From an uncultured Spirochaetota bacterium (lineage in GTDB: Bacteria; Spirochaetota; Spirochaetia; Treponematales; Rectinemataceae), in NCBI GenBank assembly GCA_903821875.1, contig CAIJMU010000097.1, positions 1 to 64,000 of the forward strand: 64,000 nt of DNA, written 5' to 3'. The translations under genes and the position numbers were made by a program. This document shows, piece by piece, positions 16,498-27,288 of the stretch. How positions within the stretch are numbered: position 1 is the first letter of the stretch; the number at the start of each line of letters is the position of its first letter. A model generated the notes under the pieces. The model saw only the letters and a program-made list of their open reading frames with translations. It was not told where the DNA came from and ran no database searches.

Positions 16498-16541
16498 AAA
16501 AAAGCCGGCGACTCGGGCGCCTAACGCGCCCCGCCGCCGGC
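16498..16541 (-). terminator. Intrinsic terminator/attenuator between tctC and tctB
   Basis: On the minus strand a GC-rich stem (GCCGGC outer arms, GGGCGC/GCGCCC inner arms, TTAG-type loop) is followed by six T residues (16498-16503). The tctB Shine-Dalgarno starts 1 nt beyond the T-tract. Partial termination here would give more TctC than TctAB, which suits a binding-protein system. Confidence 0.8.
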
Positions 16542-16562
16542 CTGGCTTCGGGAAGGCTTCTC

Positions 16563-17546
16563 TTACTTGCTGATGAGTCCGACCTTGACCATGATGTCCT
16601 TGAAGGTCAGGTAATCGGCGTCGAGGAACTTGGCGAAATCAGCCTGGGCCATGTAGCCGTCGCTCCAGACGTTCTTCTCCAGCTGATCCTTCCAGGTGGC
16701 GGTGGTGACCATCTTCTTGAAGGTGGCGGCCCACCAGGCCTGGGCTTCCTTGGACATTCCGGGTGCTGCGAACATGCCGCGCCAGACATCGAAGGTCACA
16801 TTGACTCCAGCGGCTTCCTTGACGGTCGGGACATCCTTGAAGGCGCCCGGTCGGCGGACGCCGGCGGAGATGCCCAGGACGCGGACTGTGCCAGCCTCGA
16901 GCTGACCCTTGACGGTACCGGTGTCGGTGGAGAGGAAGGCAACATTGCCGCCCAGGAGGGTGGTCATGGCCTCGCCGCCGCCTGAGAAGGCGACGTAGAT
17001 GAGCCTGGAGGGATCGATCCCGTAGGCCTGGGCGATCTTGAGGAATGAAAGATGGTCCATAGAACCGGGGCTGGAACCGCCGGCGAACTTGTAGGTGCCA
17101 GGATCCTTCTTGAGGGCGTCGAGCAGTTCCTTGAGGTTCTTGAAGGGCGAGTCAGCCTTGACTACCACACACTCGTAGTCGGTCGTGAGCATGGCCAGGG
17201 GAAGGATGTCCTTGTAGGAACCCTGGAGGGTTGTGTCGATGGTCTTGATGAGGAGGGGCGGGGAGAAGGGGAGGATAAAGTAGTCGTTCTTGGCCTGGGA
17301 GAGGGTGTAGATAAAGCCGACCGTGCCACCGCCGCCTTCCTTGTTCGTCACGGCCATGGGCTGGGGATAGAGCTTCTCCTTCTCGAGCGTCACGTTGACG
17401 GCGCGGGCGAGGGCGTCCCAGCCGGAACCTGGCTTGTTGGACACCATGATCTCGAGGGGCTTCGAGGGGTAGGGGGCCGCCGCGATGGGGGCGGCAACCG
17501 TAAGGGCAAGGGCGATTCCTGCGATGGCGACGAGGGTCTTCTTCAT
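16563..17546 (-). CDS. tctC: Tripartite tricarboxylate transporter substrate-binding protein
   Basis: The ATG at 17546 gives 327 residues with a clear Sec signal peptide ([20 protein letters not shown]) cleaved after AA near residue 24. Mature features of the TctC/Bug family are [31 protein letters not shown] and [16 protein letters not shown]. The frame extends upstream to 17744 but lacks a Shine-Dalgarno there, whereas GGAGAGC precedes 17546. It is the first gene of the operon and is separated from tctBA by a terminator hairpin. The periplasmic protein captures the carboxylate and delivers it to TctAB. Confidence 0.93.
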   Translation of the reverse strand: MKKTLVAIAGIALALTVAAPIAAAPYPSKPLEIMVSNKPGSGWDALARAVNVTLEKEKLYPQPMAVTNKEGGGGTVGFIYTLSQAKNDYFILPFSPPLLIKTIDTTLQGSYKDILPLAMLTTDYECVVVKADSPFKNLKELLDALKKDPGTYKFAGGSSPGSMDHLSFLKIAQAYGIDPSRLIYVAFSGGGEAMTTLLGGNVAFLSTDTGTVKGQLEAGTVRVLGISAGVRRPGAFKDVPTVKEAAGVNVTFDVWRGMFAAPGMSKEAQAWWAATFKKMVTTATWKDQLEKNVWSDGYMAQADFAKFLDADYLTFKDIMVKVGLISK

Positions 17547-17684
17547 CTGCTCTCCTTGTAGGGCTCCGGACAGGAACCCTGATTGTAGGCGCAGTGTGAA
17601 CCCATCCCTCCGATCCGTATGTAGGAAGGCTGTTGAAAGTGCTGTAAGCCTCTGTCCTACACGGCTCCCATCGGCGGTTTTCCT

Positions 17685-17713
17685 TGGACAGAGGGGAGAA
17701 GCGACACTAGACT
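17685..17713 (+). promoter_or_regulatory. Aconitase promoter
   Basis: TGGACA (17685-17690, five of six to the -35 consensus) and TAGACT (17708-17713) are spaced by 17 nt. They leave a leader of about 70 nt before the ATG at 17791, which has a good AAGGAG. The 244-nt gap is the divergent control region of tctC and acnA; on the tctC side a TACAAT is visible but no good -35. Confidence 0.55.
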
Positions 17714-17790
17714 GTGGCCGCGCCGCGAGGATCACTCGATTCACCGCGCCCCCCGGGCCCCGGCGGCGGAATTACTTTCAAGGAGCAACT

Positions 17791-20472
<2,682 letters not shown>

Positions 20473-20498
20473 TTGTCGCAATTGGCAATGAAGGGAGG

Positions 20499-20530
20499 GC
20501 AACCCGGCTCTTAGGCTCCGGGTTGCTTTT
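20499..20530 (+). terminator. Terminator after acnA
   Basis: GCAACCCGG (20499-20507) pairs with CCGGGTTGC (20518-20526), followed by TTTT. It overlaps the last codons of the convergent histidine kinase gene. Confidence 0.8.
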
Positions 20531-21969
20531 GGCCCTGGCTGCCCACCGGGGCGGCCGGAATCCTGACCGTGAATGCAGATCCACCCAATTGTGATGACCC
20601 GACTGCGATATCCCCCCCGTGGGCCTTCGCTATCTCGAGGGCGATAGCCAGCCCCAGGCCTCGCCCGCCGGTCTCCCGCGAGCGAGAGCGGTCGAGGCGG
20701 TAGAAGCGCTCGAAGATGCGCTCGCGCTCGGCTTCGGGAATGCCGGGGCCCGAGTCCTCCACGGTGATGGAAAAGCCCCCCGGCGCTGCCCTCGCGGGCA
20801 ACTCCGATCTCGACCGTGCCCCCGCGCGGCGTATATTTGACAGCATTGGAAACGAGATTGTGCACGATCTCCCCGAGCCGGAGTGCATCGCCCCGCGCCT
20901 CGGGGACCACTTCTCCACCTGAGCAGACCGAGATGTCCCGGTCCCTCGCCTGCTGTGCGAAGAGGGCTGCCGCCCTTCCCGCGATGGCCAGGGGGTCGAT
21001 GCTCTGGGCTTCGATCAACAGTTCACCGGAATCGATGGCCTCGAGCTCGCTGAGCATGTCGATGAGGAGGGACAATCGCATCGTCTCCTCGTGCACCGAT
21101 TCGAGGTTCTCGCGGTCGCTGGGAAAGACCCCGTCGATCATGGCCTCGACTGCGCCCCGGATCAGCGTGACGGGCGTGCGCAGCTCGTGGGCCGAGTCGG
21201 CGATGATGCGGCGGCGACAGTCCTCGAGGCGCGCAAGTTCCGCAGTCATGCGGTTGAAGGCGACAGCAAGGGCCGCAATCTCGTCCCTTCCCTTGGCGAC
21301 GACAGTCGCTTTGAGGTCGCCGGCTGCGACTCGGGCAGCAGCTCCGGAGAGCGTGGCCAGACGCGCGGTGATCCTCCGCGAGATCGCGATTCCCAGGATC
21401 AGTGCAAGTCCGGCCGACACCAGTGTGGCGACGACGAGGGCACTGCTGAAGGCCGAAAGGAAGCGGGAACCGACATCACCCAGCGAGGAGTCCACCATAG
21501 AGCCTACGAGGACAGTCCCGACGCGTTTCCAGTCCGCCATTACCGGGACGCCCTGCATGAGGTGGCGCTCAGGGTGGAGGGAACCCAGGAGGGAACCGGC
21601 GGTATCGGCGACCACCCTGCCCTCGGCATCGGCTACCACGATGCGGTCGGCCAGGATTTTCCCGAAGGTGTCGAAGGAAAAGGATGCCACGAGCTTGTCC
21701 CGCGAATCGTCGTAGAGCCCCCGGGCCAGGCCCTCATACATCACACGCGGAAGACCCGCCAGCCAGGGCTGGATACCCTCCCAATTGGGATGTTCCGAGC
21801 GCCAGTCCCCGAGGATGGTGGCGTAGGCCCCGGCCTTGGCCCTGTCCCCTTCCAGCACCCAGCTGCGGAAGGCACCCTCCGTCGAGGCGCCGAGCATCGC
21901 CGCAGTCGAGGCCGCAAAGAGGGCGATTACCGCGATGAAGGCGAGGGCCAGACGGTTAGCGAGGCGCAT
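20511..21969 (-). pseudogene. Sensor histidine kinase with a single-base frameshift
   Basis: The N-terminal frame encodes two membrane helices (about 5-27 and 175-197) around a periplasmic region, HAMP, and HisKA with RIIADSAHELRTPVTLI (His261), up to the N-box VHNLVSNAVKYTPRGGTVEI. At a run of six G residues (plus-strand C run at 20776-20781) the frame is lost. The rest of the HATPase (FSITVEDSGPGIPEAERERI and GGRGLGLAIALEIAKAHGG) lies in the next frame and ends at 20511. Removing one G restores a normal kinase of about 485 residues. It overlaps the upstream OmpR-type regulator by 14 bp. Assembly error, phase variation or a real mutation are all possible; everything else looks intact. Confidence 0.85.
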
Positions 21970-22660
21970 CGCCGGAGTCGATAAAGCGGTAGCCGACGCC
22001 CCGGACCGTCCCGATAAAACGAGGCTCTCCCGAATCGTCGCCGAGGGCCTTGCGTATGTTTTTCACGTGGGCGTCGACGGTGCGCTCGTAGCCCTCGAAG
22101 TCGCTGCCCGAGGCTGCTTCGAGGATGGCGAGGCGGGGAAAGACACGGCCGGGTGAGCGCGCCAGAAGGAGGAGGATGTCGAACTGCGCAGTAGTGAGAA
22201 CCTTCTGAATGCCGTCGATCCTTAGCTCGCGCCGGGCTACATCCATGGTAAGGCCGCCACGGCGAAGCGTCTCTTCGGAGCTGGCCTCCTCCTTCGGGGG
22301 CGAGCGCCTGAGCACGGCGCGCACACGGGACACCAGTTCGCGGGGGCTGAAGGGCTTGGCTACATAGTCGTCAGCCCCCAGTTCGAGGCCGACTATCGTG
22401 TCAGCCTCGGAGGCCTGGGCGGTCAGGAAGATGATGGGCGTCGAGGATTCCTTCCGTATCGACCGCGCTACCTCAAGTCCGTCGAGACCGGGCATGTTGA
22501 TGTCCAGGATCACGCAGTCCGGCTTCCCTTCGCGGAAAAGCGCCAAGGCAGTCTGCCCCTCGTGGGCGACCAGCGTCTCGAAGCCCGAGTTATGGAGGTA
22601 GCTCGCGACAATTGAGGTAAGTTTTTCCTCGTCGTCCGCGATGAGGACCAGTGCCGCCAT
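21956..22660 (-). CDS. OmpR-family response regulator
   Basis: The 234-residue product has a receiver domain (D9/D10, phospho-acceptor D53 in CVILDINMPG, Lys102) and a C-terminal winged-helix domain (about 135-228, with RVFPRLAILEAASG and YERTVDAHVKNIRKAL). It is the partner of the kinase downstream, whose start lies 14 bp inside this gene. The pair is divergent from the envelope genes to the right and convergent with acnA. Target genes are unknown. If the kinase frameshift is real, this regulator may be an orphan or respond to another kinase. Confidence 0.93.
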   Translation of the reverse strand: MAALVLIADDEEKLTSIVASYLHNSGFETLVAHEGQTALALFREGKPDCVILDINMPGLDGLEVARSIRKESSTPIIFLTAQASEADTIVGLELGADDYVAKPFSPRELVSRVRAVLRRSPPKEEASSEETLRRGGLTMDVARRELRIDGIQKVLTTAQFDILLLLARSPGRVFPRLAILEAASGSDFEGYERTVDAHVKNIRKALGDDSGEPRFIGTVRGVGYRFIDSGDAPR

Positions 22661-22764
22661 TCAAGCCTCCGATTACGAAGATACTCGAGACTGGCCCTGC
22701 CGCCAACGACCGCCAACGCAGACCCACAGGCTCGGCGCGACTTGGGGGCCGGGCCAGCAGGCCC

Positions 22765-23616
22765 CTATGGCCCCGGGCAGGCTTCCTCCACGCGCCAGAC
22801 CTCATCTCCGTCCCGGGGATCGATACCCGGCCGCGTGAGCGCAAAGTCGTATTTTACCGGGTCGCGCGGCGCGTAGAGGCGAAAGGCCTCCGTCGCGCGG
22901 AGGGCATTGGCCAGGGTGGCTGCCGGGCCCGGGATAAATCCGAGCCTCGCGGAGCATACCCGCGCCATGTGGACATCGATGGGGATCACCAGGCGCGAGC
23001 GGCTGATGCCCGTCCATCCTCCCGGATCGACGACGTCGCGGCGCACCATCCAGCGCAGGTAGAGGAAGAGTCTCTTGCAGGCAGAGCCGCGAGCGGGATC
23101 GGGCAAAAGCCCCTCGCGAAGGGGCCCGCCCAGGCCCCTGAGGCGCCGGGAGAACTCCCCGACAGCAGCAACTATGTCCTTCCCTCCGGGGTCCCCCTCA
23201 GCGAACATCGCCCCGAGGCCGCCGAACTGGGCGCGGGCGCGCTTTATCCCAAGCATGAGGGCAACCATGTCGGGACCATGCATGAAGCGATACTGGAAAT
23301 CTCCCCAGAGCCTCCGTATCGAAGCGTCTTTCAGGGCGTCGAGGGCCGTTGCCGGTCGCTCTCCGAGGGGCTCCATCGCCTGTCGGACTGCGCGCATGAT
23401 GAGGTCTACCTGCCCGAAGGCCAGGGTCGAGGCCACAAGTCCGGCTAACTCCCTGTCCGCGAGCTCTCCGAAGGGTCGCACCAGGGCGAGGGGGTCGCGG
23501 TCGAGCCTCGCGAGGCCGCTGCAACTGCGATGGATCCCATCAAGATATGCGGCGATGGCGGGATCATGGACAGGAGGGGGAGCTGCGTTGCGTCCGCCAC
23601 GGACGGGCTGGCTCAC
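22765..23616 (-). CDS. TIGR02757 (DUF2400) family protein
   Basis: With the GTG at 23616, which overlaps the stop of the TPR lipoprotein gene (GTGA), the product is 283 residues. It shows DPLALVRPFGELADRELAGL, ASTLAFGQVDLIMRAVRQAM, DFQYRFMHGPDMVALM, CKRLFLYLRWMVRRDVVDPG and IDVHMARVCSARLGF, the conserved blocks of TIGR02757 proteins. They are found in Bacteroidetes, spirochaetes and others; their function is unknown, though the fold resembles helix-hairpin-helix DNA glycosylases. It is the last gene of a three-gene minus-strand unit. The open frame continues upstream to 24021 but only inside the TPR gene. Confidence 0.8.
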   Translation of the reverse strand: MSQPVRGGRNAAPPPVHDPAIAAYLDGIHRSCSGLARLDRDPLALVRPFGELADRELAGLVASTLAFGQVDLIMRAVRQAMEPLGERPATALDALKDASIRRLWGDFQYRFMHGPDMVALMLGIKRARAQFGGLGAMFAEGDPGGKDIVAAVGEFSRRLRGLGGPLREGLLPDPARGSACKRLFLYLRWMVRRDVVDPGGWTGISRSRLVIPIDVHMARVCSARLGFIPGPAATLANALRATEAFRLYAPRDPVKYDFALTRPGIDPRDGDEVWRVEEACPGP

Positions 23617-25526
23617 GGGGCGACTTCGGCCAGGTCGCGGGAGCGTCGGATGATCTCGGGATCGGCGGGCGCGAGGGCCAGGGCCTGCTTGAGGTAGAAG
23701 CGGGACTTCTGCCAGTCCTGGCGGCGAAACCAGATATCGTACATCGCCAGAAGGGCGTCTACATTGTCCGCGTTTTCGACCAAGGCAGTGCGGAGCGAGG
23801 CGAGGGCAGACTCCTCGGTCTTGGAAAGGAGGCTCTGGGTATAGTGAAGACTCGAACGTCCGGCTGTCGTGCCGGGCTGGAGGAGGAGGCGGGGAAGGAG
23901 ATCCTCCGCTGCCTTGGTGTTGCCCGAACCAATGAGAGCGCGAAGGTAGGCATCGGCCGCAGCCTCGGAAGAAGGGTTTAGTCGGTACCATTCCGAGGCA
24001 TGGTCGAGGGCACGGCCCCACTCCCCCGACCTTCGGAGCACAAGACAGACCAGGGCCTCGTTCGAAAAGCCTGGCGCGTCATGGGCGCGCTCGACATAGC
24101 GCGATGCACTGATCCAGTCGAAGCGGAGGGCCGACTCCTCAAGGAGGAGCCGCGCAGCCTCTCCCCCCGCACCCTTCCATCCACCGAGTCGAAGGGGCGA
24201 GAGGAGCTCTGGCACCGTGGCACCGGCAGCCGTCAGGTCAAAGGCCGAGCGGGCGAGTTCCCGTCCCTCGCTGAGAGCCGCGGCCTTTGCCTCCGCGGAA
24301 AGCCCCTGCTGTCCGAAAAGTACGCGGGCAGTCAGCGTGAGGAATTCCGGATCGCCGGGGAAGGCTTCCATGCCCTTCCGTGACCAGCGCAGGGCTTCGT
24401 CGCGGTTGCGGAGGCCCTCCGAGCTTAAGGCGCGCAGAAGCACATAGGTACGATCATTGAGGTCGACTGTCGCAAAGGCGTCGAGGAGGGGGAGGGCCTG
24501 CTGGTACTGCTTCGCGCGCACCAGGAGGTGGGCACGCATGAGGATGAGCTTGGAATCGAGGGGATCGTTTCGAAGTGCCTGGGCGACAAGGGGATCAGCC
24601 TTGTCGAAGACGCCGTTCTCGTAGAGGGCCTCCGCCCGTATCTTGTTGAAGTCGCTGTCGTTCTGGATGTCCTCCGGCGTCCTGGAAATCAGCTCGAGAG
24701 CCTCGGAAGGTTTGCCAAGGGCGAGGTAGTCCTTGGTGGCACCGATCACCGAGGGCCAGGCGTCGGAGGCTGCATCCACCGAAACGAGATAGAAGGCGAG
24801 ACTCTCCGTCCAGGCCTTGCGGCGCTCGGCGTCGAGTCCTCGTATCATCGCAGGGAGCACAGATTTCGCCCCGAGGTGCTCGAAGCGGTCGAGGGCCGCG
24901 AGGGCGAGCCGCGCGGTGTCATGCGAGTCTGAACGAAATACCGAGAGCGCGGGAAGGATCTCGGCCAGGGGATCGCCAGCATTCTCGGGAGGAAGGGCGG
25001 GAACGCGGCCCGACAGGGCTTCCGAAACCATGCGGGCAATGGCGCCGGAGGGTATGTCTCCGGGAGACTGGAGGTCCTGGGGAACAAAACTTGGCGAACG
25101 CAGTGGATAGACAATGGTCGCCACCCGGGCGCCCACCCAAGCCAAAAGGATGGCCTCGCTGCGGTCCAGGCCCGTCACATTACGGATCAATTCGAAGGCC
25201 CGGGTGAGCGAGGTTGGAGAGCCGAAGGCGATCGCCTCGGAGATGGCCTTCCGCTCGGACTGGGCCTTGCTTGGAGCGGCGACAGTGGCAGTCTGGATGG
25301 CTGTCCCGCCCGTACTACCCGCCACGGGAGAGGACGGGGCGCCAGAAGACGCAGCAGCGGAGCTGCCCCTGGTCTGGCTTCCCCCTGGACTGCCTGGCGA
25401 ATTCGCTGCGCTTCCCTTACCCGCTCCGGCTGGCCCTGAAGCGCAGGATATCAAGACGATCCCGGCAAGCCCGGCAATCGCGCTGCGGGCGAAGGCTCCG
25501 AGACCCCCGGGCCGGGGGCGGATCAT
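23613..25526 (-). CDS. TPR-repeat lipoprotein
   Basis: The ATG at 25526 gives 637 residues with a lipoprotein signal (FARSAIAGLAGIVLISCASG; acylated Cys around residue 28). A low-complexity Gly/Ser/Ala linker (about 30-75) follows, then a long superhelix of tetratricopeptide-like repeats, clearest in the second half (YQQALPLLDAFATVDLNDRT, WQKSRFYLKQALALAPADPE). It is probably anchored to a membrane and acts as an envelope protein-interaction scaffold; the partner is unknown. Its start overlaps the stop of the upstream membrane protein (ATGA) and its stop overlaps the TIGR02757 start. The open frame runs on to 26534, but only as antisense of other genes. Confidence 0.8.
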   Translation of the reverse strand: MIRPRPGGLGAFARSAIAGLAGIVLISCASGPAGAGKGSAANSPGSPGGSQTRGSSAAASSGAPSSPVAGSTGGTAIQTATVAAPSKAQSERKAISEAIAFGSPTSLTRAFELIRNVTGLDRSEAILLAWVGARVATIVYPLRSPSFVPQDLQSPGDIPSGAIARMVSEALSGRVPALPPENAGDPLAEILPALSVFRSDSHDTARLALAALDRFEHLGAKSVLPAMIRGLDAERRKAWTESLAFYLVSVDAASDAWPSVIGATKDYLALGKPSEALELISRTPEDIQNDSDFNKIRAEALYENGVFDKADPLVAQALRNDPLDSKLILMRAHLLVRAKQYQQALPLLDAFATVDLNDRTYVLLRALSSEGLRNRDEALRWSRKGMEAFPGDPEFLTLTARVLFGQQGLSAEAKAAALSEGRELARSAFDLTAAGATVPELLSPLRLGGWKGAGGEAARLLLEESALRFDWISASRYVERAHDAPGFSNEALVCLVLRRSGEWGRALDHASEWYRLNPSSEAAADAYLRALIGSGNTKAAEDLLPRLLLQPGTTAGRSSLHYTQSLLSKTEESALASLRTALVENADNVDALLAMYDIWFRRQDWQKSRFYLKQALALAPADPEIIRRSRDLAEVAP

Positions 25527-26074
25527 GGCGCGGGAGAGCGCCTGCGCGCCGCCGCGCGCCGCGAACGATACCAGAGGGCAGCGAAGATGGCGGCAACCGC
25601 AAGGACTATGAAGGCGGGCCACCAGATCGCCAGGAATTTGGCAAGCCTCATGGTCACGAGGCCGAAGGAAAACAACGAAAAGAAACCGGCCAGGAGGAGC
25701 ATGGCCACAGATGGAACAAAGGTCGCAACGCGAAGCCGGCCGAAACGCGACAGGCCATCGACGATCCAGCCCAGGGCCGCACCCACCATGAAGAGGGGCC
25801 AGGATTGACGGAGTGAAAGCCCAAAGGCGGCAGCTGCCAGCACGGCGCCGGCGAAGATAAAGGTTATTCCCGATCCACGATGGAGGGGAGCCCTGCCCTC
25901 GTTCACCGCCAGGAATAGGAGGACGAGCCCGAAAAGGACAGCCAGCAGTGGAAGAAGCACCCGCAGGTCTGCGAGCATTCCAGAGGCACGCAGCACAATT
26001 CCCGTAGCGATCAGCGCCACGAGGAAGATCGAGGGCAGGATGGCTTCCGTCTTGGCGGTTCGTGGCGGGCGCAT
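25523..26074 (-). CDS. Multi-spanning membrane protein of unknown function
   Basis: This 183-residue, strongly hydrophobic protein has five or six predicted membrane helices (ILPSIFLVALIATGIVL, LLPLLAVLFGLVLLFLAV, ITFIFAGAVLAAAAFGL, WPLFMVGAALGWIVDGL, FVPSVAMLLLAGFFSLF, FLAIWWPAFIVLAVAAIFAA) and an Arg/Ala-rich cytoplasmic tail. I do not recognise the family. It is the first gene of the minus-strand unit shared with the TPR lipoprotein and the TIGR02757 gene, overlapping the former by ATGA. It is divergent from another TPR-like lipoprotein gene. Confidence 0.75.
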   Translation of the reverse strand: MRPPRTAKTEAILPSIFLVALIATGIVLRASGMLADLRVLLPLLAVLFGLVLLFLAVNEGRAPLHRGSGITFIFAGAVLAAAAFGLSLRQSWPLFMVGAALGWIVDGLSRFGRLRVATFVPSVAMLLLAGFFSLFSFGLVTMRLAKFLAIWWPAFIVLAVAAIFAALWYRSRRAAARRRSPAP

Positions 26075-26105
26075 GTTCTATGGATAGTAGCTGAAGCTGC
26101 CGATC

Positions 26106-26151
26106 TTGCCAACTCTCACAATGACATGCTACGCTTTTCCGCATGACATGC
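26106..26151 (+). promoter_or_regulatory. Promoter with two direct repeats, upstream of the lipoprotein gene at 26143
   Basis: TTGCCA (26106-26111) and an extended -10 TGC-TACGCT (hexamer 26130-26135) are spaced by 18 nt. ATGACATGC occurs at 26121-26129 and again at 26143-26151, exactly 22 bp apart (two helical turns), so both copies face the same side of the helix. The second copy covers the first possible start codon. This is a candidate activator or repressor site. Confidence 0.4.
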
Positions 26152-27288
26152 GGCGGCAGGATAGACGCTTCAGGCGGCAGAAAGAGCGCCTTGGGCGGCT
26201 CCTGTCCTATAGCTAGGCCTGTTTCCTGCACAGCCCCTCGCCGGCTGGGCAGCTTTGTGACAGGCCTCGTCTTCACCCTCCTCCTGGCACTTTCCTCCTG
26301 CTCCAACTCCAATTCAATCTGGCTTGTAGGCAGCCCGGAGGATAAATCCGAACTGCGCGTCCTCTTCGGCATTCTCGATTCCCGGTCGACCCCGACTGTT
26401 GAGCGCTTCGCGGCAACCCGGGAAATATCGGCGATATTCCTCCGCATCAAGGAATATGGCAAACTTGCCAGCTTCCTCACCGACCTCGCGGACAGGTATC
26501 CCGACGACCCCAACGACGCCTGGTACCTCTTCACCGCAGCCTGGTGCTACGACAGCGAGGCGGCAGCCCCCATAGCCTCGCTGTACTACGAGCGCGTCGT
26601 CAACAATTATCCGGACCTCGAAATCGAGGGGACCTCCATCCATTACGAGAGCCTCATGCGGCTCATCCGTACCGAGAAATCGCCGGAAAAGCGCATCGGC
26701 TACTTCAGCACCCTCATCTCGCGGTTCCAGGACCGCGTCGACATGGGGCAGATGTTCTTCCTCCTGGGCAAGGAGTACGAGCGCGTAGGGGACTGGGCCA
26801 AGGCGGTGGAGACCTACGCACGGTTCCTCCCCTACTTCTCCACGCAGATACCGGGCTATCCGGACGCCTTCACCTATGCGAGGAACATCGTCGATTTCTA
26901 CAACAGCCCGAAGGACTGGGCCTACGAGGACCTCGACGCGCTTGTGCGCGGGATCGAGGTGGCCCTCGACTCCGGGAGTTCGATGCAATTGCGAAAGTAT
27001 CGCGCCAAGGTGAATTTCTTCGCAATGTCCTGGCACCAGGACGAGAACGACGTCAATTCCCAGGTGCTCTTCGACTTCGCCCCCCTCATGGTCGGCAGCC
27101 GCGTGAACTACGCCAACGCCCTCGATCCCTCCTCCAGTACGCGCGAAGCCTACCTCAAGACCTGGGGCTGGTCCGACCGTGTCACCACCTGGTACCTCTA
27201 TTTCCGCAAGATCAACTTCCCCGCCGACCCGGACATCCACGGAAGGTGGGAGTGGGCGGGAATCTATTTCGGCGAGAAGATGCAGTGA
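26143..27288 (+). CDS. TPR-like lipoprotein
   Basis: The 381-residue product contains a lipoprotein signal late in the sequence (RRLGSFVTGLVFTLLLALSS then C, near residue 53). Downstream helical repeats follow, such as DDPNDAWYLFTAAWCYDSEA, MGQMFFLLGKEYERVGDWAK and the C-terminal DPDIHGRWEWAGIYFG. The long N-region is unusual for a lipoprotein. Translation may really begin at the GTG at 26257 (VTGLVF), although that leaves no basic n-region. The ATG at 26143 is 7 nt after a -10-like box and would be leaderless. The gene overlaps the lytic transglycosylase start by GTGA. It is probably an envelope protein, perhaps a partner of that enzyme. Confidence 0.75.
   Translation: MTCGGRIDASGGRKSALGGSCPIARPVSCTAPRRLGSFVTGLVFTLLLALSSCSNSNSIWLVGSPEDKSELRVLFGILDSRSTPTVERFAATREISAIFLRIKEYGKLASFLTDLADRYPDDPNDAWYLFTAAWCYDSEAAAPIASLYYERVVNNYPDLEIEGTSIHYESLMRLIRTEKSPEKRIGYFSTLISRFQDRVDMGQMFFLLGKEYERVGDWAKAVETYARFLPYFSTQIPGYPDAFTYARNIVDFYNSPKDWAYEDLDALVRGIEVALDSGSSMQLRKYRAKVNFFAMSWHQDENDVNSQVLFDFAPLMVGSRVNYANALDPSSSTREAYLKTWGWSDRVTTWYLYFRKINFPADPDIHGRWEWAGIYFGEKMQ

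Noticed and set aside
17485-17790. 5' extension of aconitase by about 100 residues
   Set aside because: It crosses the divergent promoter region and the tctC 5' end. The good AAGGAG and family alignment support the ATG at 17791.
20770-20790. Programmed -1 ribosomal frameshift in the histidine kinase
   Set aside because: Restoring the frame needs a +1 shift, so the G-run does not act as a -1 slippery heptamer. Slippage, mutation or error remain the better explanations.
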